In this document: positions 28,229-36,645 of the stretch, piece after piece
How positions within the stretch are numbered: position 1 is the stretch's first letter
How the letters are laid out: each line of letters starts with the position of its first letter
DNA from: Halotia branconii CENA392
GTDB lineage: Bacteria; Cyanobacteriota; Cyanobacteriia; Cyanobacteriales; Nostocaceae
Direction: 5' to 3'
Assembly: GCF_029953635.1 (NCBI RefSeq)
Contig: NZ_CP124544.1
Location: 1-64,000, forward strand
DNA length: 64,000 nucleotides
The notes under the pieces: generated by a model
The model's database searches: none
What the model was told of the DNA's origin: nothing
Seen by the model: the letters and a program-made list of their open reading frames with translations, nothing else
Made by a program: the position numbers and the translations under genes

Positions 28229-28618
28229 CTATTGATTAATTCCTGGAAGATTTAGCTTTTGCAATCCATTTCGTAAATATTTAGCTAATAGAGATTTTTC
28301 GAGTAGATAATGTGCTTCCATTCCTTGGGCTTCTTTCACTAAATCAGGAAAATCTGATGGTTGTTCGCCAGAATGTCCTCGTCCAAGTAACATTAACGCA
28401 ATTAATTCTGCTTTTTCTTCCGCAGAAAGCTGATTAACATATTCGTACAATGTGTTTAAAGGAGTGTTTGGGGTTCGGCGTTCAATTAGAAATTCGACTA
28501 GTTCTTTAGCTTGTGTTTTAGAATCAGCTATTTCTTCCGATGTAAAATCTTTTGAGCAGTAAGCTAATTCAGCTAGTTCAATAATTTTTTGTACTTGATC
28601 GACTTTTAGAAAGTTCAT
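28229..28618 (-). CDS. DUF3775-like protein
   Basis: The product has 129 aa, all helical. TLYEYVNQLSAEEKAELIAL followed by MLLGRG and a late YLLEKSLLAKYLRNGLQ resembles DUF3775 proteins. The ATG at 28618 follows AAAAGGAGTAAAAC, a strong ribosome-binding site. Function unknown. Confidence 0.6.
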   Translation of the reverse strand: MNFLKVDQVQKIIELAELAYCSKDFTSEEIADSKTQAKELVEFLIERRTPNTPLNTLYEYVNQLSAEEKAELIALMLLGRGHSGEQPSDFPDLVKEAQGMEAHYLLEKSLLAKYLRNGLQKLNLPGINQ

Positions 28619-29009
28619 GTTTTACTCCTTTTGCAGTTTGGATTTAAGCAATAGTTAAGTTTTAGTCAACGCCGGATTGTGCAGTTGATTTTTGTGAGAG
28701 CCATTCTTTTGCGATTGCCTTAGCATCAAATTCAGGACGTGGAACTTTGTAGCCGCTAATCTCATCAAAAATGGAGACAGGAGAACGCCAGTTAGATTTA
28801 TTTTTGATTGCAAACTGAAACTTAGTCAAAAACTGTTGTTTAGTTTCTAATTCCATTGCCAGGAAGTAGTTCAAGCGCCCTAAGTCAATTTTCCAGCCGT
28901 ACCGAGCAAAGGTATTTGTATAGGCTTGTTCTTCTGGTACATTCTGACCAGTAGAACGCAAATTCAAGGTTTCCAATACCCGACGGATTTCAGGCGACTT
29001 TGTGGATAA

Positions 29010-30369
29010 CGGGACTTAGGCAAAAAAAGAGAATAAAAAAGGCTATAATGCAGAATTAGCATAGGTTTTACGTCAAACTAACCCCCATGAAAGAGACAAC
29101 TCCCACAGCTATGCCCCCATGCTTTGAAAAATGGTGTCAAAGGTTTGACGATGTATTTGGTCATAAAGCGCAAAAAAGGGAGTTTAGACATTATTTAGGG
29201 GGGTTGTTAGGAGAAAGCGAACGGAAAAACTTGTTCCAGCTCGCAGAAAATGCCGTAGGAGTAAATTACCACCGATTACACCACTTTTTGACAGATTCCC
29301 CTTGGTCGGCCACAAAGGTGAATGAACGACGCTTAGAGGTAATGAACAAGTGTAGTCAGACTAAAATCAGTAGGGGATTTAGCTTGATAATTGATGATTC
29401 AGGGCATAGGAAAAGTGGTAACTTTACCGAAGGTGTGGGAAGACAATATATCGGAGAAATTGGCAAGACAGATAATGGAATAGTGGTGGTAACAACTCAT
29501 TTATATGATGGGAGAAAAAGCCTACCATTAGATATAGAGTTATATCAACACGCTGATTCATTACCCGAAGGAAAACAAGACCCTCTATTTGAGAAAAAAA
29601 CAGAGATAGCAATTAAGTTAATAGACCAAACAAGAGAGCGAGGATATCAACCAGGAATAGTGATTGTAGATGCCGGATATGGTAACAATACATCATTCCT
29701 ATTAGAACTAGAAAATCGCAAATTAAAGTATTTAGGAGGAATAGCCAAAAATCGGAAAGTCACAATTAGTGAGCAAGAGAATAATCAACGAACAATTAGG
29801 ATAGATGAGTTAGCAAAGTCTATACCCCAAGAGGCTTTTAGCGAAACTCAACTCAATTTAGATAAACCTAGAAAAGTATGGGTAGCAACTTTTGAAGTAG
29901 AGATATCACGTCTGGAAGGTAAACGAAGTATAGCTATCGTCATGAATGCTGCTACTTTTTCTGATGCCACAGATATCGACTACTTTATTACCAATGTTTC
30001 TACATCTGTTGTAACTTCAGAATGGATAGTAAACACCTATTCTCAACGCAATTGGGTAGAGGTCTTTTATAGAGAAGCCAAGGGTTTTTTAGGATTGAAA
30101 GAATATCAAGTCCGAGATAAAACCAGTCTCATGCGACATTTTATCTTGGTATTTTGTGCCTATACTTTTGTCCTTTGGCATCAGTTGACTGGTGGTTTTA
30201 GACGTAGGTGGGCAACTAAACCGTTGAACACTTTTACTGAGGCTTTAGAAGCCTTTAGAACTGCTATTTCTTTCCGATTTATTGAGTGGTTGACTGTTAA
30301 TCGTGACGTATTTGCCGCTCATAAAGCCAGTTTCGGCTTTATTTGGGCTTGATTTTTCCTTAAGTCCCG
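29010..30369. mobile_element. IS701-family insertion sequence, 1360 bp
   Basis: The terminal inverted repeats read CGGGACTTAGGCAAAAA at the left and CGGGACTTAAGGAAAAA at the right (other strand). The 4-bp target duplication is ATAA (29006-29009 and 30370-30373). It carries one transposase gene. The intact ends and transposase suggest a recent, possibly still active insertion. Confidence 0.93.
29087..30352 (+). CDS. IS701-family DDE transposase
   Basis: The product has 421 aa, full length. Likely catalytic acidic residues are in SLIIDDSGHRKSGN, VIVDAGYGNN and VFYREAKGFLGLKEYQVR. It starts 78 bp inside the left inverted repeat and stops 17 bp before the right end. No frameshift is seen. Confidence 0.93.
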   Translation: MKETTPTAMPPCFEKWCQRFDDVFGHKAQKREFRHYLGGLLGESERKNLFQLAENAVGVNYHRLHHFLTDSPWSATKVNERRLEVMNKCSQTKISRGFSLIIDDSGHRKSGNFTEGVGRQYIGEIGKTDNGIVVVTTHLYDGRKSLPLDIELYQHADSLPEGKQDPLFEKKTEIAIKLIDQTRERGYQPGIVIVDAGYGNNTSFLLELENRKLKYLGGIAKNRKVTISEQENNQRTIRIDELAKSIPQEAFSETQLNLDKPRKVWVATFEVEISRLEGKRSIAIVMNAATFSDATDIDYFITNVSTSVVTSEWIVNTYSQRNWVEVFYREAKGFLGLKEYQVRDKTSLMRHFILVFCAYTFVLWHQLTGGFRRRWATKPLNTFTEALEAFRTAISFRFIEWLTVNRDVFAAHKASFGFIWA

Positions 30370-30892
30370 ATAAGTCGATGGGCTGTGTTAATTTGTGTTC
30401 TTCAATCACCTCTGGTTCAGACTGGTTCAAACGTGCAGGAGGTAGAAATTTCATGCTTGTGGGTGATTGGCAGTAAACGGTAGTAAACTGTTTTTCCAAT
30501 TTGCTCAACTGCCATTCTTCAGCCAGTGCCACAGATTGCAGTCCACCGATAGCTGCAAGAGCGATATGAGCGCTTTCAGTCAGCGGCTTAAGGATTTCTT
30601 GTTGCCATTGGTCGTTGGAGGTTTTAGCAGCAGCAATAATTATTCGCCAGTCTGCGATCGCTTGGACTTCGTTGTTAGTTTTTGCAAATTCTACTAGCTT
30701 TTTGGCATTGGGGAAGAAGTCAAGTTCAATGATTGCTTGTTTGACGGCGAGTGTAAATTGCTCATCGTCAAGATGCTGGTTGAGATATTCTGACCAAATA
30801 GCAACAGCGCTTGGGGATAACTCGCGGTTGAAGTGAGTTTGTAGTAGTGCAATGCCTTTTTCAAACTTAGCTTGTGTGATCATGATTTGCTC

Positions 30893-32002
30893 CTAAAGTT
30901 CAAATTTTGTATTAGCGGCTTGTCTGATGCGGTTCAATTGCTCCTGTTGGTTGACGACACTGGCAAAATTCGCCGTCTGGCCTGTGTGACGTTGTTGCTG
31001 CCATTCGACGACCCATGCAACAAGTTTCTGCCAGTGCCGTGGGTCAGTTTCGCATTTGTTAATCACGTTGAAACCAAGAGCGATGGTTGGTTCTTGCCCT
31101 TTACGGCAGTTTTGTTTAGCGACATAAATTGCAAATTCGCCCGATATATCATTGCCACCGGTGAGGATAAAGCCACTCTTGCGGTAAGTCCGAATGTATG
31201 GAGCAATCTCCAATGCCGCCCAGTCACGTAGTTCTGGCTGTTTGAGCTTGATGCCATCAGCGTCAAGCTGTTGGTATTTCTGAAGTTTGGCAACCTGACT
31301 CGAAGAAAGCTGTTGATTGGCCACCGCAGGTAAATCAGTAATGTTCAATTGTTCGTGATTATCGAACGACCCCGGAATTATTGACCCACATGAGGATTTA
31401 TCGGTTTGGTGCAAAGACTCTGAATTTTTTGACAACGAAGTGAGTTGTTGTGATTGGGATAACCTGCGTGTTGGCTGTTGGGTTAGTAGGGTCTGCTCTC
31501 GTTCGTCTAGATTCTCTTGGTCAAGATTGAAATTGAGTTGAGGGTGGGGGGAGTCTTCTTCTCTTTGTTCTTTTATTCTTTGTTTTTTTTCATATTGTTC
31601 TTCTATATAAGGGGTGGATGACCCACCTATGGACGACCCACCTATGGATGACCCACCTATGGATGACCCACCTGTGGGTTGATGGTTTTCCCTAAATAAC
31701 CTTGTATCTTCTTTGTTTGTAAAGATGTAATATTGCCAGTCAAATGTGCCATTTTCCGAGTTGTTATCTCGAACTCTAACTAAATAATCATTTTGTTCAG
31801 CATTTTTGATGGCACTACGAATTTTATCTCGTTTATACCCTAGACATTTCTCGATTATCGCAAAACTAATGTCAAAGTTTTCATCGTGAGAAGCTACCCA
31901 ACAGATTAATCGAAATGTTGAGTCAGTGAGACTATAGTCACGAATTAAACTGTTTGGAATTGGAGTAAATTGCCGCGAAGGCTTGCCGTTACGAAATCCC
32001 AT
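30893..32002 (-). CDS. winged-helix replication-initiation-like protein with GGSSI tandem repeat
   Basis: The product has 369 aa. The N-terminal 100 residues (FTPIPNSLIRDYSLTDSTFR, then a helix-rich segment with KCLGYKRDKIRSAIK) look like the winged-helix domain of phage/plasmid replisome organisers. A tandem GGSSI repeat (about 110-128) and a long Gln/Ser-rich low-complexity linker follow. A C-terminal domain (about 240-369) contains LRDWAALEIAPYIRTYRKSG. It lies 9 bp upstream of the disrupted loader-like gene. DNA replication of the element is the likely role. Confidence 0.65.
   Translation of the reverse strand: MGFRNGKPSRQFTPIPNSLIRDYSLTDSTFRLICWVASHDENFDISFAIIEKCLGYKRDKIRSAIKNAEQNDYLVRVRDNNSENGTFDWQYYIFTNKEDTRLFRENHQPTGGSSIGGSSIGGSSIGGSSTPYIEEQYEKKQRIKEQREEDSPHPQLNFNLDQENLDEREQTLLTQQPTRRLSQSQQLTSLSKNSESLHQTDKSSCGSIIPGSFDNHEQLNITDLPAVANQQLSSSQVAKLQKYQQLDADGIKLKQPELRDWAALEIAPYIRTYRKSGFILTGGNDISGEFAIYVAKQNCRKGQEPTIALGFNVINKCETDPRHWQKLVAWVVEWQQQRHTGQTANFASVVNQQEQLNRIRQAANTKFEL
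31617..31676. repeat. 15-bp coding tandem repeat, 4 units
   Basis: Unit GATGACCCACCTATG, with one C for T change in the second unit and one G for A near the end. It encodes GGSSI repeats on the minus strand, in frame, so copy number could change without breaking the protein. Confidence 0.85.
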
Positions 32003-32013
32003 GATTATTATCC

Positions 32014-32610
32014 TCAGTTTTTGATAATTTCGGATATATCTAAATCATTTAAAATAAACCATTCTGTATTTTCTTTTAATCTTTTATTTGCATATCTAAA
32101 ATGTAATGTTCTTTCGATATCTAATGCTTGCGTAGTAACACAAGGGATTAAGTGCTTAATTTCTAAGTCATAAGGGCAGCCAGTAGCGACACTCTTAATG
32201 CGTTTATTAATATTTGAAGTGTGCCCTATCTTATAGAAATTACTACCTTTAGCCCAGATAATATAAACAACATGTTGCTGTTCATAAGGGCTGATATCTT
32301 CGTCGTAATCAAATGTCATCATACATGTAGGGCGATATCCCCACATTCTTGAACTAATCTGCTGAAATACTTCTGCTTTGACTCCTAGCCAAAAATAAGC
32401 AAATACTCTGTAATCGCCTCTACCATCGCAATATTCATGGTCTATATAACGTTCTATTTGGACAGCATCACAAGAAGAAGCCAACTCAGACAAGAAGTTG
32501 AACTCTGATTCTGAGCCATCGTAGACAACTTGGATTAAATATCTATATTTTTGTCCTTTATTAGTATCATTGTTTACTTTTATTGAGCTAGGATTTTCTG
32601 ATGTTCTCAT
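32014..32610 (-). CDS. GIY-YIG-related (T5orf172/MUG113) protein
   Basis: The product has 198 aa. The C-terminal domain (about 110-198) has VYIIWAKGSNFYKIGHTSNI then RIKSVATGCPYDLE and ERTLHFRYANKRLKENTEWF. This is the T5orf172 version of the GIY-YIG nuclease fold, common in phages. The N-terminal 100 residues are unrecognised. It may act as a nicking or repair nuclease, or as a DNA-binding relic. It sits 11 bp after the 56-aa gene, in the same operon. Confidence 0.75.
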   Translation of the reverse strand: MRTSENPSSIKVNNDTNKGQKYRYLIQVVYDGSESEFNFLSELASSCDAVQIERYIDHEYCDGRGDYRVFAYFWLGVKAEVFQQISSRMWGYRPTCMMTFDYDEDISPYEQQHVVYIIWAKGSNFYKIGHTSNINKRIKSVATGCPYDLEIKHLIPCVTTQALDIERTLHFRYANKRLKENTEWFILNDLDISEIIKN

Positions 32611-32621
32611 TTTTGTACCTT

Positions 32622-32792
32622 CTAAAAAAATGAACTATCTGACTTGTTAGAGTTTGATGTTGAGTTATTTTGGGAAGTATCATTGAATTGTATTGACTTA
32701 CCCTCTAATAATGCTCCGCCGGTAACTCGGGCCAGTTTCGGATAGTAAGCAACAGGATTGCCAAGGTCTTCTAAAAAATCTGTCAATCTCAT
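32622..32792 (-). CDS. small protein resembling the start of a replication protein, 56 aa
   Basis: The ATG at 32792 follows GGGAGA with good spacing. The start MRLTDFLEDLGNPVAYYPKL resembles the N-terminus of longer helix-turn-helix replication proteins of mobile elements, then diverges into a Ser/Asn-rich tail ending at TAG. It may be a truncated derivative or a genuine short regulator. It is probably the first gene of the leftward operon from the 32.8-32.95 kb promoter region. Confidence 0.55.
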   Translation of the reverse strand: MRLTDFLEDLGNPVAYYPKLARVTGGALLEGKSIQFNDTSQNNSTSNSNKSDSSFF

Positions 32793-32866
32793 GAAATTCT
32801 CCCAACAAAACTAATGATGGTATTGCCATTCGAGGCTAAGATGAGTGTCTTTTACATCCCTTTTAC

Positions 32867-32940
32867 TATAACTTATCACGTTATACATTATAAACTAACA
32901 CGTTATAAGTTATATTGAAAGTGGCACTTGAGACGTTATA
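32867..32940. promoter_or_regulatory. operator-like repeats between divergent XRE gene and leftward operon
   Basis: ACGTTATA occurs at 32878, 32900 and 32933, spaced 22 and 33 bp, multiples of 11. A perfect 10-bp inverted repeat, TATAACTTAT (32867-32876) and ATAAGTTATA (32905-32914), overlaps the first two. The site lies between the XRE gene and the divergent operon, so the XRE protein is the natural candidate ligand. Confidence 0.55.
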
Positions 32941-32956
32941 TGAATAAGGAGTGGTT

Positions 32957-33199
32957 ATGGTGCAAACTTTGATGAAAGTGGTTCGGGAAACAATACTTGA
33001 AATACCAGGACTAGGGAAGCGGATAAAACAAGCAAGAGAAAATGACCCACGTTCGTTGAAGGAGATTGCTGCTGCTGCGAATATGTCTCCCATGAACTGG
33101 TATCGGATTGAGTCCGAGGAACAGGCATTACCAGAACCAACGTTGCGTAAAATTGAGGAAGTTCTTGGTGTGGACTTTGAGGTACAGTTTGATGATTGA
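32957..33199 (+). CDS. XRE-family helix-turn-helix regulator
   Basis: The product has 80 aa from the ATG at 32957, preceded by AAGGAG (32946-32951). The HTH spans RSLKEIAAAANMSPMNWYRI. A short C-terminal DFEVQFDD follows. It most likely represses its own divergent promoter region, where phased repeats occur. Confidence 0.85.
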   Translation: MVQTLMKVVRETILEIPGLGKRIKQARENDPRSLKEIAAAANMSPMNWYRIESEEQALPEPTLRKIEEVLGVDFEVQFDD

Positions 33200-33250
33200 G
33201 CTTGTTATGGAGGAGCGATTGCTGTCATTAAAACCTCTAGATTTTTTACC

Positions 33251-34207
33251 ATGACCAGCAATACCCCGCAAACCGAATACGATTCACCTTGGAAGCAAAT
33301 ACTACAGTTGTATTTCCAAGACTTCATGCTGTTTTTCTTTCCCCAAGCCCATGCTCAAATTGATTGGAGTCGTGGGTTTGAATTTTTGGATAAAGAACTC
33401 GCTCAGGTAGTCCGAGATGCTGAACTAGGACGGCGACTTGCTGATAAATTGGTGAAAGTCTATCGCACTGGGGGCGAAGAATCCTGGATACTTGCTCATA
33501 TTGAGGTGCAGTCCCAAGAAGAAACTGATTTCCCCAGACGCATGTTTGTATACAATTACAGGATATTTGACCGATATAATCGCTCTGTTGCATCATTGGC
33601 GGTACTTGGGGATGAAAATACAAGCTGGCGGCCATCGCATTTTGGTTACGAGTTGTTTGGGTGTAAAGTTGACTTTCAATTTCCTATAATCAAACTGATA
33701 GACTACAAGCAGCGACAGTCCGAGCTAGAAGCCAACCGCAACCCGTTTGCTACAGTAGTAATGGCGCATTTAGCGGCAGTACAAACCCGTAGCGATAGGT
33801 CGCAACGCAAGCAACAGAAACTGGCCTTAGTGCGTCGGTTGTATGAGCAGGGTTTAGGGCGAGAAGATATCATTAACTTATTCGGGTTCATCGACTGGGT
33901 GATGACTCTACCAGCCCAATTAGAGGCAGAGTTTTGGCAAGAATATCGTGATTTTGAGGCATCTAAAAGTATGCAGTATGTAACTTCTGTGGAACGCAAT
34001 GGTATTCGCCAGGGATTGTTAAAAGGCATAGCTTTGGGGTTGAAACTCAAATTTGGCTCCCCTGGTCAAGACTTATTATCTGAAATCGAGCAAATTGAGG
34101 ATGTTAGTTTACTGGAATCAATCTTAGAAGCAATAGATACAGCTAATACTGTTGATGAATTGCGCTCTTTTTATGAATCAGCAAACGACACCCAGCAAGA
34201 AAATTAA
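33251..34207 (+). CDS. Rpn/PD-(D/E)XK-type nuclease-like protein with DUF4351-like C-terminus
   Basis: The product has 318 aa. The N-terminus (SPWKQILQLYFQDFMLFFFP, then LADKLVKVYRTGGEESWILA and HIEVQSQEE) matches the cyanobacterial Rpn/transposase_31-like family; the Asp and the HIEVQ strand are candidate nuclease residues. The C-terminal 60 residues (GLKLKFGSPGQDLLSEIEQI) match the DUF4351-like tail. Family members promote RecA-independent recombination or are domesticated. These are multicopy in cyanobacterial genomes. Confidence 0.8.
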   Translation: MTSNTPQTEYDSPWKQILQLYFQDFMLFFFPQAHAQIDWSRGFEFLDKELAQVVRDAELGRRLADKLVKVYRTGGEESWILAHIEVQSQEETDFPRRMFVYNYRIFDRYNRSVASLAVLGDENTSWRPSHFGYELFGCKVDFQFPIIKLIDYKQRQSELEANRNPFATVVMAHLAAVQTRSDRSQRKQQKLALVRRLYEQGLGREDIINLFGFIDWVMTLPAQLEAEFWQEYRDFEASKSMQYVTSVERNGIRQGLLKGIALGLKLKFGSPGQDLLSEIEQIEDVSLLESILEAIDTANTVDELRSFYESANDTQQEN

Positions 34208-34268
34208 CGTTGTTTGATATTCGATTTTCAAGGTTCAGTTCGCGTTCAGTGCTTAAAGCTGCTTGCAC

Positions 34269-34856
34269 TTAGGCACTCAAGTAAACATCGTCACCAGCAT
34301 CAAAGATACCCGCTTCATCTCCCCAACAGTCCCAGCCTTCTCTTGATTCCCGTGCGAACATCTCCAGCTTGGACATGTTTGGGCATAGTTTTTCAACCAG
34401 TTGGTTAAATTGTTCAGGTTTGCGCGAATGCTCCCGCCGACGTGCGCGTAAAACTGTCGATTCGTTGGTGAGCGATCGCCCCGCAAAAGCTTTAACATCA
34501 CCCCGCACAGCTAAAGCGCAATGTTCAGTGCAATTGCGAAGCCAGTGTCCAGTGCCGATATGTGGAGTCCCGGCTTTGGTTACTTTCTCCCAAGTCAAGA
34601 TAGTTTTCAGGTTAAAACCCCACTGCTGCAAGCATTGTGCCGCTTCTATCATGTGGTTGTTGGTGAACCACAGCCACAGAACACAGCCAGCAGGGTCGCA
34701 CAATTCGGGAATAGGCAGCGCTAGGATTTCCTCTATCTTCATCGGCTGGTAAGGAATGCGGTTTCTGTGGGTTTTATCGTTGGAGCGCAGTCTGTAGAAC
34801 CAGGGTGGGTCGATGGCGATGCACTGATATTGTCCTTGTAGTGTTGTAAGTCTCAT
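34269..34856 (-). CDS. MT-A70-family adenine DNA methyltransferase
   Basis: The product has 195 aa. The catalytic DPPW is at residues 16-19, followed by a phage-type MT-A70 domain with CVLWLWFTNNHMIEA and WEKVTKAGTPHIGTGHWLRN. It methylates N6 of adenine, most likely on DNA. Together with the C5 methyltransferase at 26173 it gives the element two modification activities. Its start overlaps the preceding gene stop by ATGA. Confidence 0.88.
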   Translation of the reverse strand: MRLTTLQGQYQCIAIDPPWFYRLRSNDKTHRNRIPYQPMKIEEILALPIPELCDPAGCVLWLWFTNNHMIEAAQCLQQWGFNLKTILTWEKVTKAGTPHIGTGHWLRNCTEHCALAVRGDVKAFAGRSLTNESTVLRARRREHSRKPEQFNQLVEKLCPNMSKLEMFARESREGWDCWGDEAGIFDAGDDVYLSA

Positions 34857-35059
34857 GCAGCTTCTTCCTGTTGATCTTTGATAATCTTGGCGCTGATAGA
34901 TTCAAAGTCTGCTTGAAATATATTCATGTCAAAATGCATTTCACCACTGTTGTAGCGGTCAACAATGTGTTGTCTGATTTCTGGCTCTGATAATCCATCA
35001 GGGATATGGATATGAGCTTCACTGGTAAGTTTTTCTACTACTGTGACTATGGCTTTCAT
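34853..35059 (-). CDS. small hypothetical protein, 68 aa
   Basis: Begins MKAIVTVVEKLTSEAHIHIP and has an acidic helical tail. It is joined by ATGA overlaps to the MT-A70 gene downstream and to the nonsense-split gene upstream. No family is recognised. Confidence 0.6.
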   Translation of the reverse strand: MKAIVTVVEKLTSEAHIHIPDGLSEPEIRQHIVDRYNSGEMHFDMNIFQADFESISAKIIKDQQEEAA

Positions 35060-35262
35060 GTATCCTCTGTTTCACAACATTCACATTCAAGTTCTTCAAA
35101 TTCTTCAATCGCATATAGCGCCATTACGACGCAAGCTCTTTCCTATGGATGAGTAGCGGATTGCATTCGATAAGATTCAGGTACTACATAGCCTTGAATT
35201 GCGTAGAATTTCTTTGCTAGTTTTTCGATAAGTGCATCTTTTTGAAAAAAACCAAGCTCCAT
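35056..35262 (-). pseudogene. 68-codon small gene with internal TAG stop
   Basis: The ATG at 35262 starts a frame (MELGFFQKDALIEKLAKKF) that stops at TAG (35143-35145, codon 40). In the same frame it continues with ERACVVMALYAIEEFEELEC and stops at 35056 with an ATGA overlap onto the next gene. All other neighbours use this same junction. A single CAG to TAG change would explain it. Read-through is possible but less likely. Confidence 0.55.
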
Positions 35263-35264
35263 GT

Positions 35265-35561
35265 TTACTTCCCAAATTCAAAAACCTTTTTATCATCAAC
35301 TTCTATAGGATTAATATTGATTAATCCACCACCTGCATAATTGCAGGGAATCTTGCGTTTATCTTTGTCATCAAAAGCTTCTTTATGAACTGGAAGCCAT
35401 CGTCCCACGCAAGAGAAGCCAACAGCAGAAGATGGAGCGCCAGCTTTTTTATAGTCTTGAACCGTAGCAATATGTCCGCAGTTTGGACACTTGAACTTCC
35501 ATTGCATCATGTCTTTGCCAAATAATTTTTGTCCTTGAGCCAGCCATTCTTCTCTAGTCAT
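35265..35561 (-). CDS. VVA0879-like zinc-binding phage protein
   Basis: The product has 98 aa. MTREEWLAQGQKLFGKD is followed by FKCPNCGHIATVQDYKKAGA, GFSCVGRW and IPCNYAGGGL, a pattern I recall as the VVA0879 family found in phages and prophages. Cysteines of CPNC plus later SC and PC should bind zinc. Function unknown. Confidence 0.65.
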   Translation of the reverse strand: MTREEWLAQGQKLFGKDMMQWKFKCPNCGHIATVQDYKKAGAPSSAVGFSCVGRWLPVHKEAFDDKDKRKIPCNYAGGGLININPIEVDDKKVFEFGK

Positions 35562-35634
35562 CTTTTTTTTCCAAATTATGGTTTTACTTGTCAGAATCTA
35601 AAGAGCGATCATTTTCAACCATAGGCGATCGCTT

Positions 35635-36297
35635 TTATTTCCAAGGTGTAAAATTATTCCACTGGAACCAACTTGATCCCGATTCGGGATATGCATCTGC
35701 ACTGTGAGCTTCCAGGGGATTACCCCAGTAACAGCAAGCGTTAATCGCAAAGGTAGGCTGTTCTCTTTCTGTGCCGTCTTGCAAAAGTAGCATTGAGATA
35801 TGGTCGTCTACCCAAATTTCCACCCACTCACCCCGCAAGTATTCACTGTAGAAATCGCTCCACCTGCATAAATCCCAGCGATCGCAATTATCTTTGTCGT
35901 AGCGCCACACTTTGAAGACTTGGTTCCAGTGCGCTAGGAAATCTAGCGCCGCAGGTTTGGACTGCATAAGAATGTCTTTATCCCCTGGTACAAGCGTTAA
36001 CTCCTCGTATAGCCTGGGTAATTGGGCAGTGATGCCACCATACTCAACGGTGTACCATTCGATACCGCTTATATTCTGCTCAAGTTGTGATGCCCAAACA
36101 CCCTCGCGTTTTGTGGCAGTTTCCTTGGCTTTTTGTAGGAACATATCACAGCGCAACACGCCTTCTACTGGGGACAATCCGCCGTGTACCATGTGATTTT
36201 GAAGAACTGGGTCGTATGCTGATTCCCAACCAGCTTGGTTGATTGCGTCTATTTGTTGGGCGATTTCTGCGGCTCTTGGATCTTGGAATTTAGTCAT
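35635..36297 (-). CDS. hypothetical protein, 220 aa
   Basis: The start is the ATG at 36297; the frame is open to 36441, but that part is low quality. The protein is Trp-rich (SSWFQWNNF, FKVWRYDKDNCDRWDLCRWS) and soluble, with segments like IEWYTVEYGGITAQLPRLYE. No family is recognised. It belongs to the leftward run downstream of KilA-N. Confidence 0.6.
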   Translation of the reverse strand: MTKFQDPRAAEIAQQIDAINQAGWESAYDPVLQNHMVHGGLSPVEGVLRCDMFLQKAKETATKREGVWASQLEQNISGIEWYTVEYGGITAQLPRLYEELTLVPGDKDILMQSKPAALDFLAHWNQVFKVWRYDKDNCDRWDLCRWSDFYSEYLRGEWVEIWVDDHISMLLLQDGTEREQPTFAINACCYWGNPLEAHSADAYPESGSSWFQWNNFTPWK

Positions 36298-36340
36298 GAT
36301 TATATAACCTTGAGCTTTGGTATAAATTGTGGTGCGATAA

Positions 36341-36619
36341 TTAAGTCTCTTCTGACATCTGCTCCCAGTACTGAGCAACAAAATCATGGGCTTGTTGCAA
36401 TATTTGGGGGAGCAAGAATAACGGAATTTCCCAAGCGGCAATTACACTACCAGCGAAACATTCTGCAAGTTCAACTCGAATGCATTCCGGTAAACTACTG
36501 TGGAGAAATTTAAGTGAATGATCTTCGTTATCTGGTAATGACACGAAAAAATAATCATCGTGCATAATGTGAGCAACAAGTCCGTATCTTTCTGCTAGAA
36601 CTTTTCGTAAGCTGTTCAT
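36341..36619 (-). CDS. small hypothetical protein, 92 aa
   Basis: The ATG at 36619 is chosen because earlier starts overlap the KilA-N gene. The mix of MNSLRKVLAERYGLVAHIMH and a hydrophobic IPLFLLPQILQQAH tail suggests a small globular protein. Unknown function. Confidence 0.5.
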   Translation of the reverse strand: MNSLRKVLAERYGLVAHIMHDDYFFVSLPDNEDHSLKFLHSSLPECIRVELAECFAGSVIAAWEIPLFLLPQILQQAHDFVAQYWEQMSEET

Positions 36620-36645
36620 AATCTGGTTTGCTGGTATGTAGGGAA

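Larger units (their letters stand above)
28662..30883 (-). pseudogene. replication-type protein gene (285 aa) interrupted by an IS701-type element
   Basis: The N-terminal part (30374-30883) ends at HKLTQPIDL. The C-terminal part (28662-29009) starts at STKSPEIRRVLETLN. Removing the 1360-bp element and one copy of ATAA joins them in frame as PIDLSTKSPEIRR, giving 286 codons including stop. The N-terminus (ALLQTHFNRELSPSAVAIWS, FFPNAKKLVEFAKTN) resembles helicase loader/inhibitor proteins of phages. It directly follows the winged-helix replication-like gene. The function call is weak; the disruption is clear. Confidence 0.85.

Noticed and set aside
28023..28235. A 70-codon plus-strand frame
   Set aside because: Isolated, opposite to the run, without a ribosome-binding site or recognisable fold.
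31617..31676. Regular repeats that could suggest a CRISPR array
   Set aside because: Contiguous 15-bp units with no spacers, in frame inside a coding gene.
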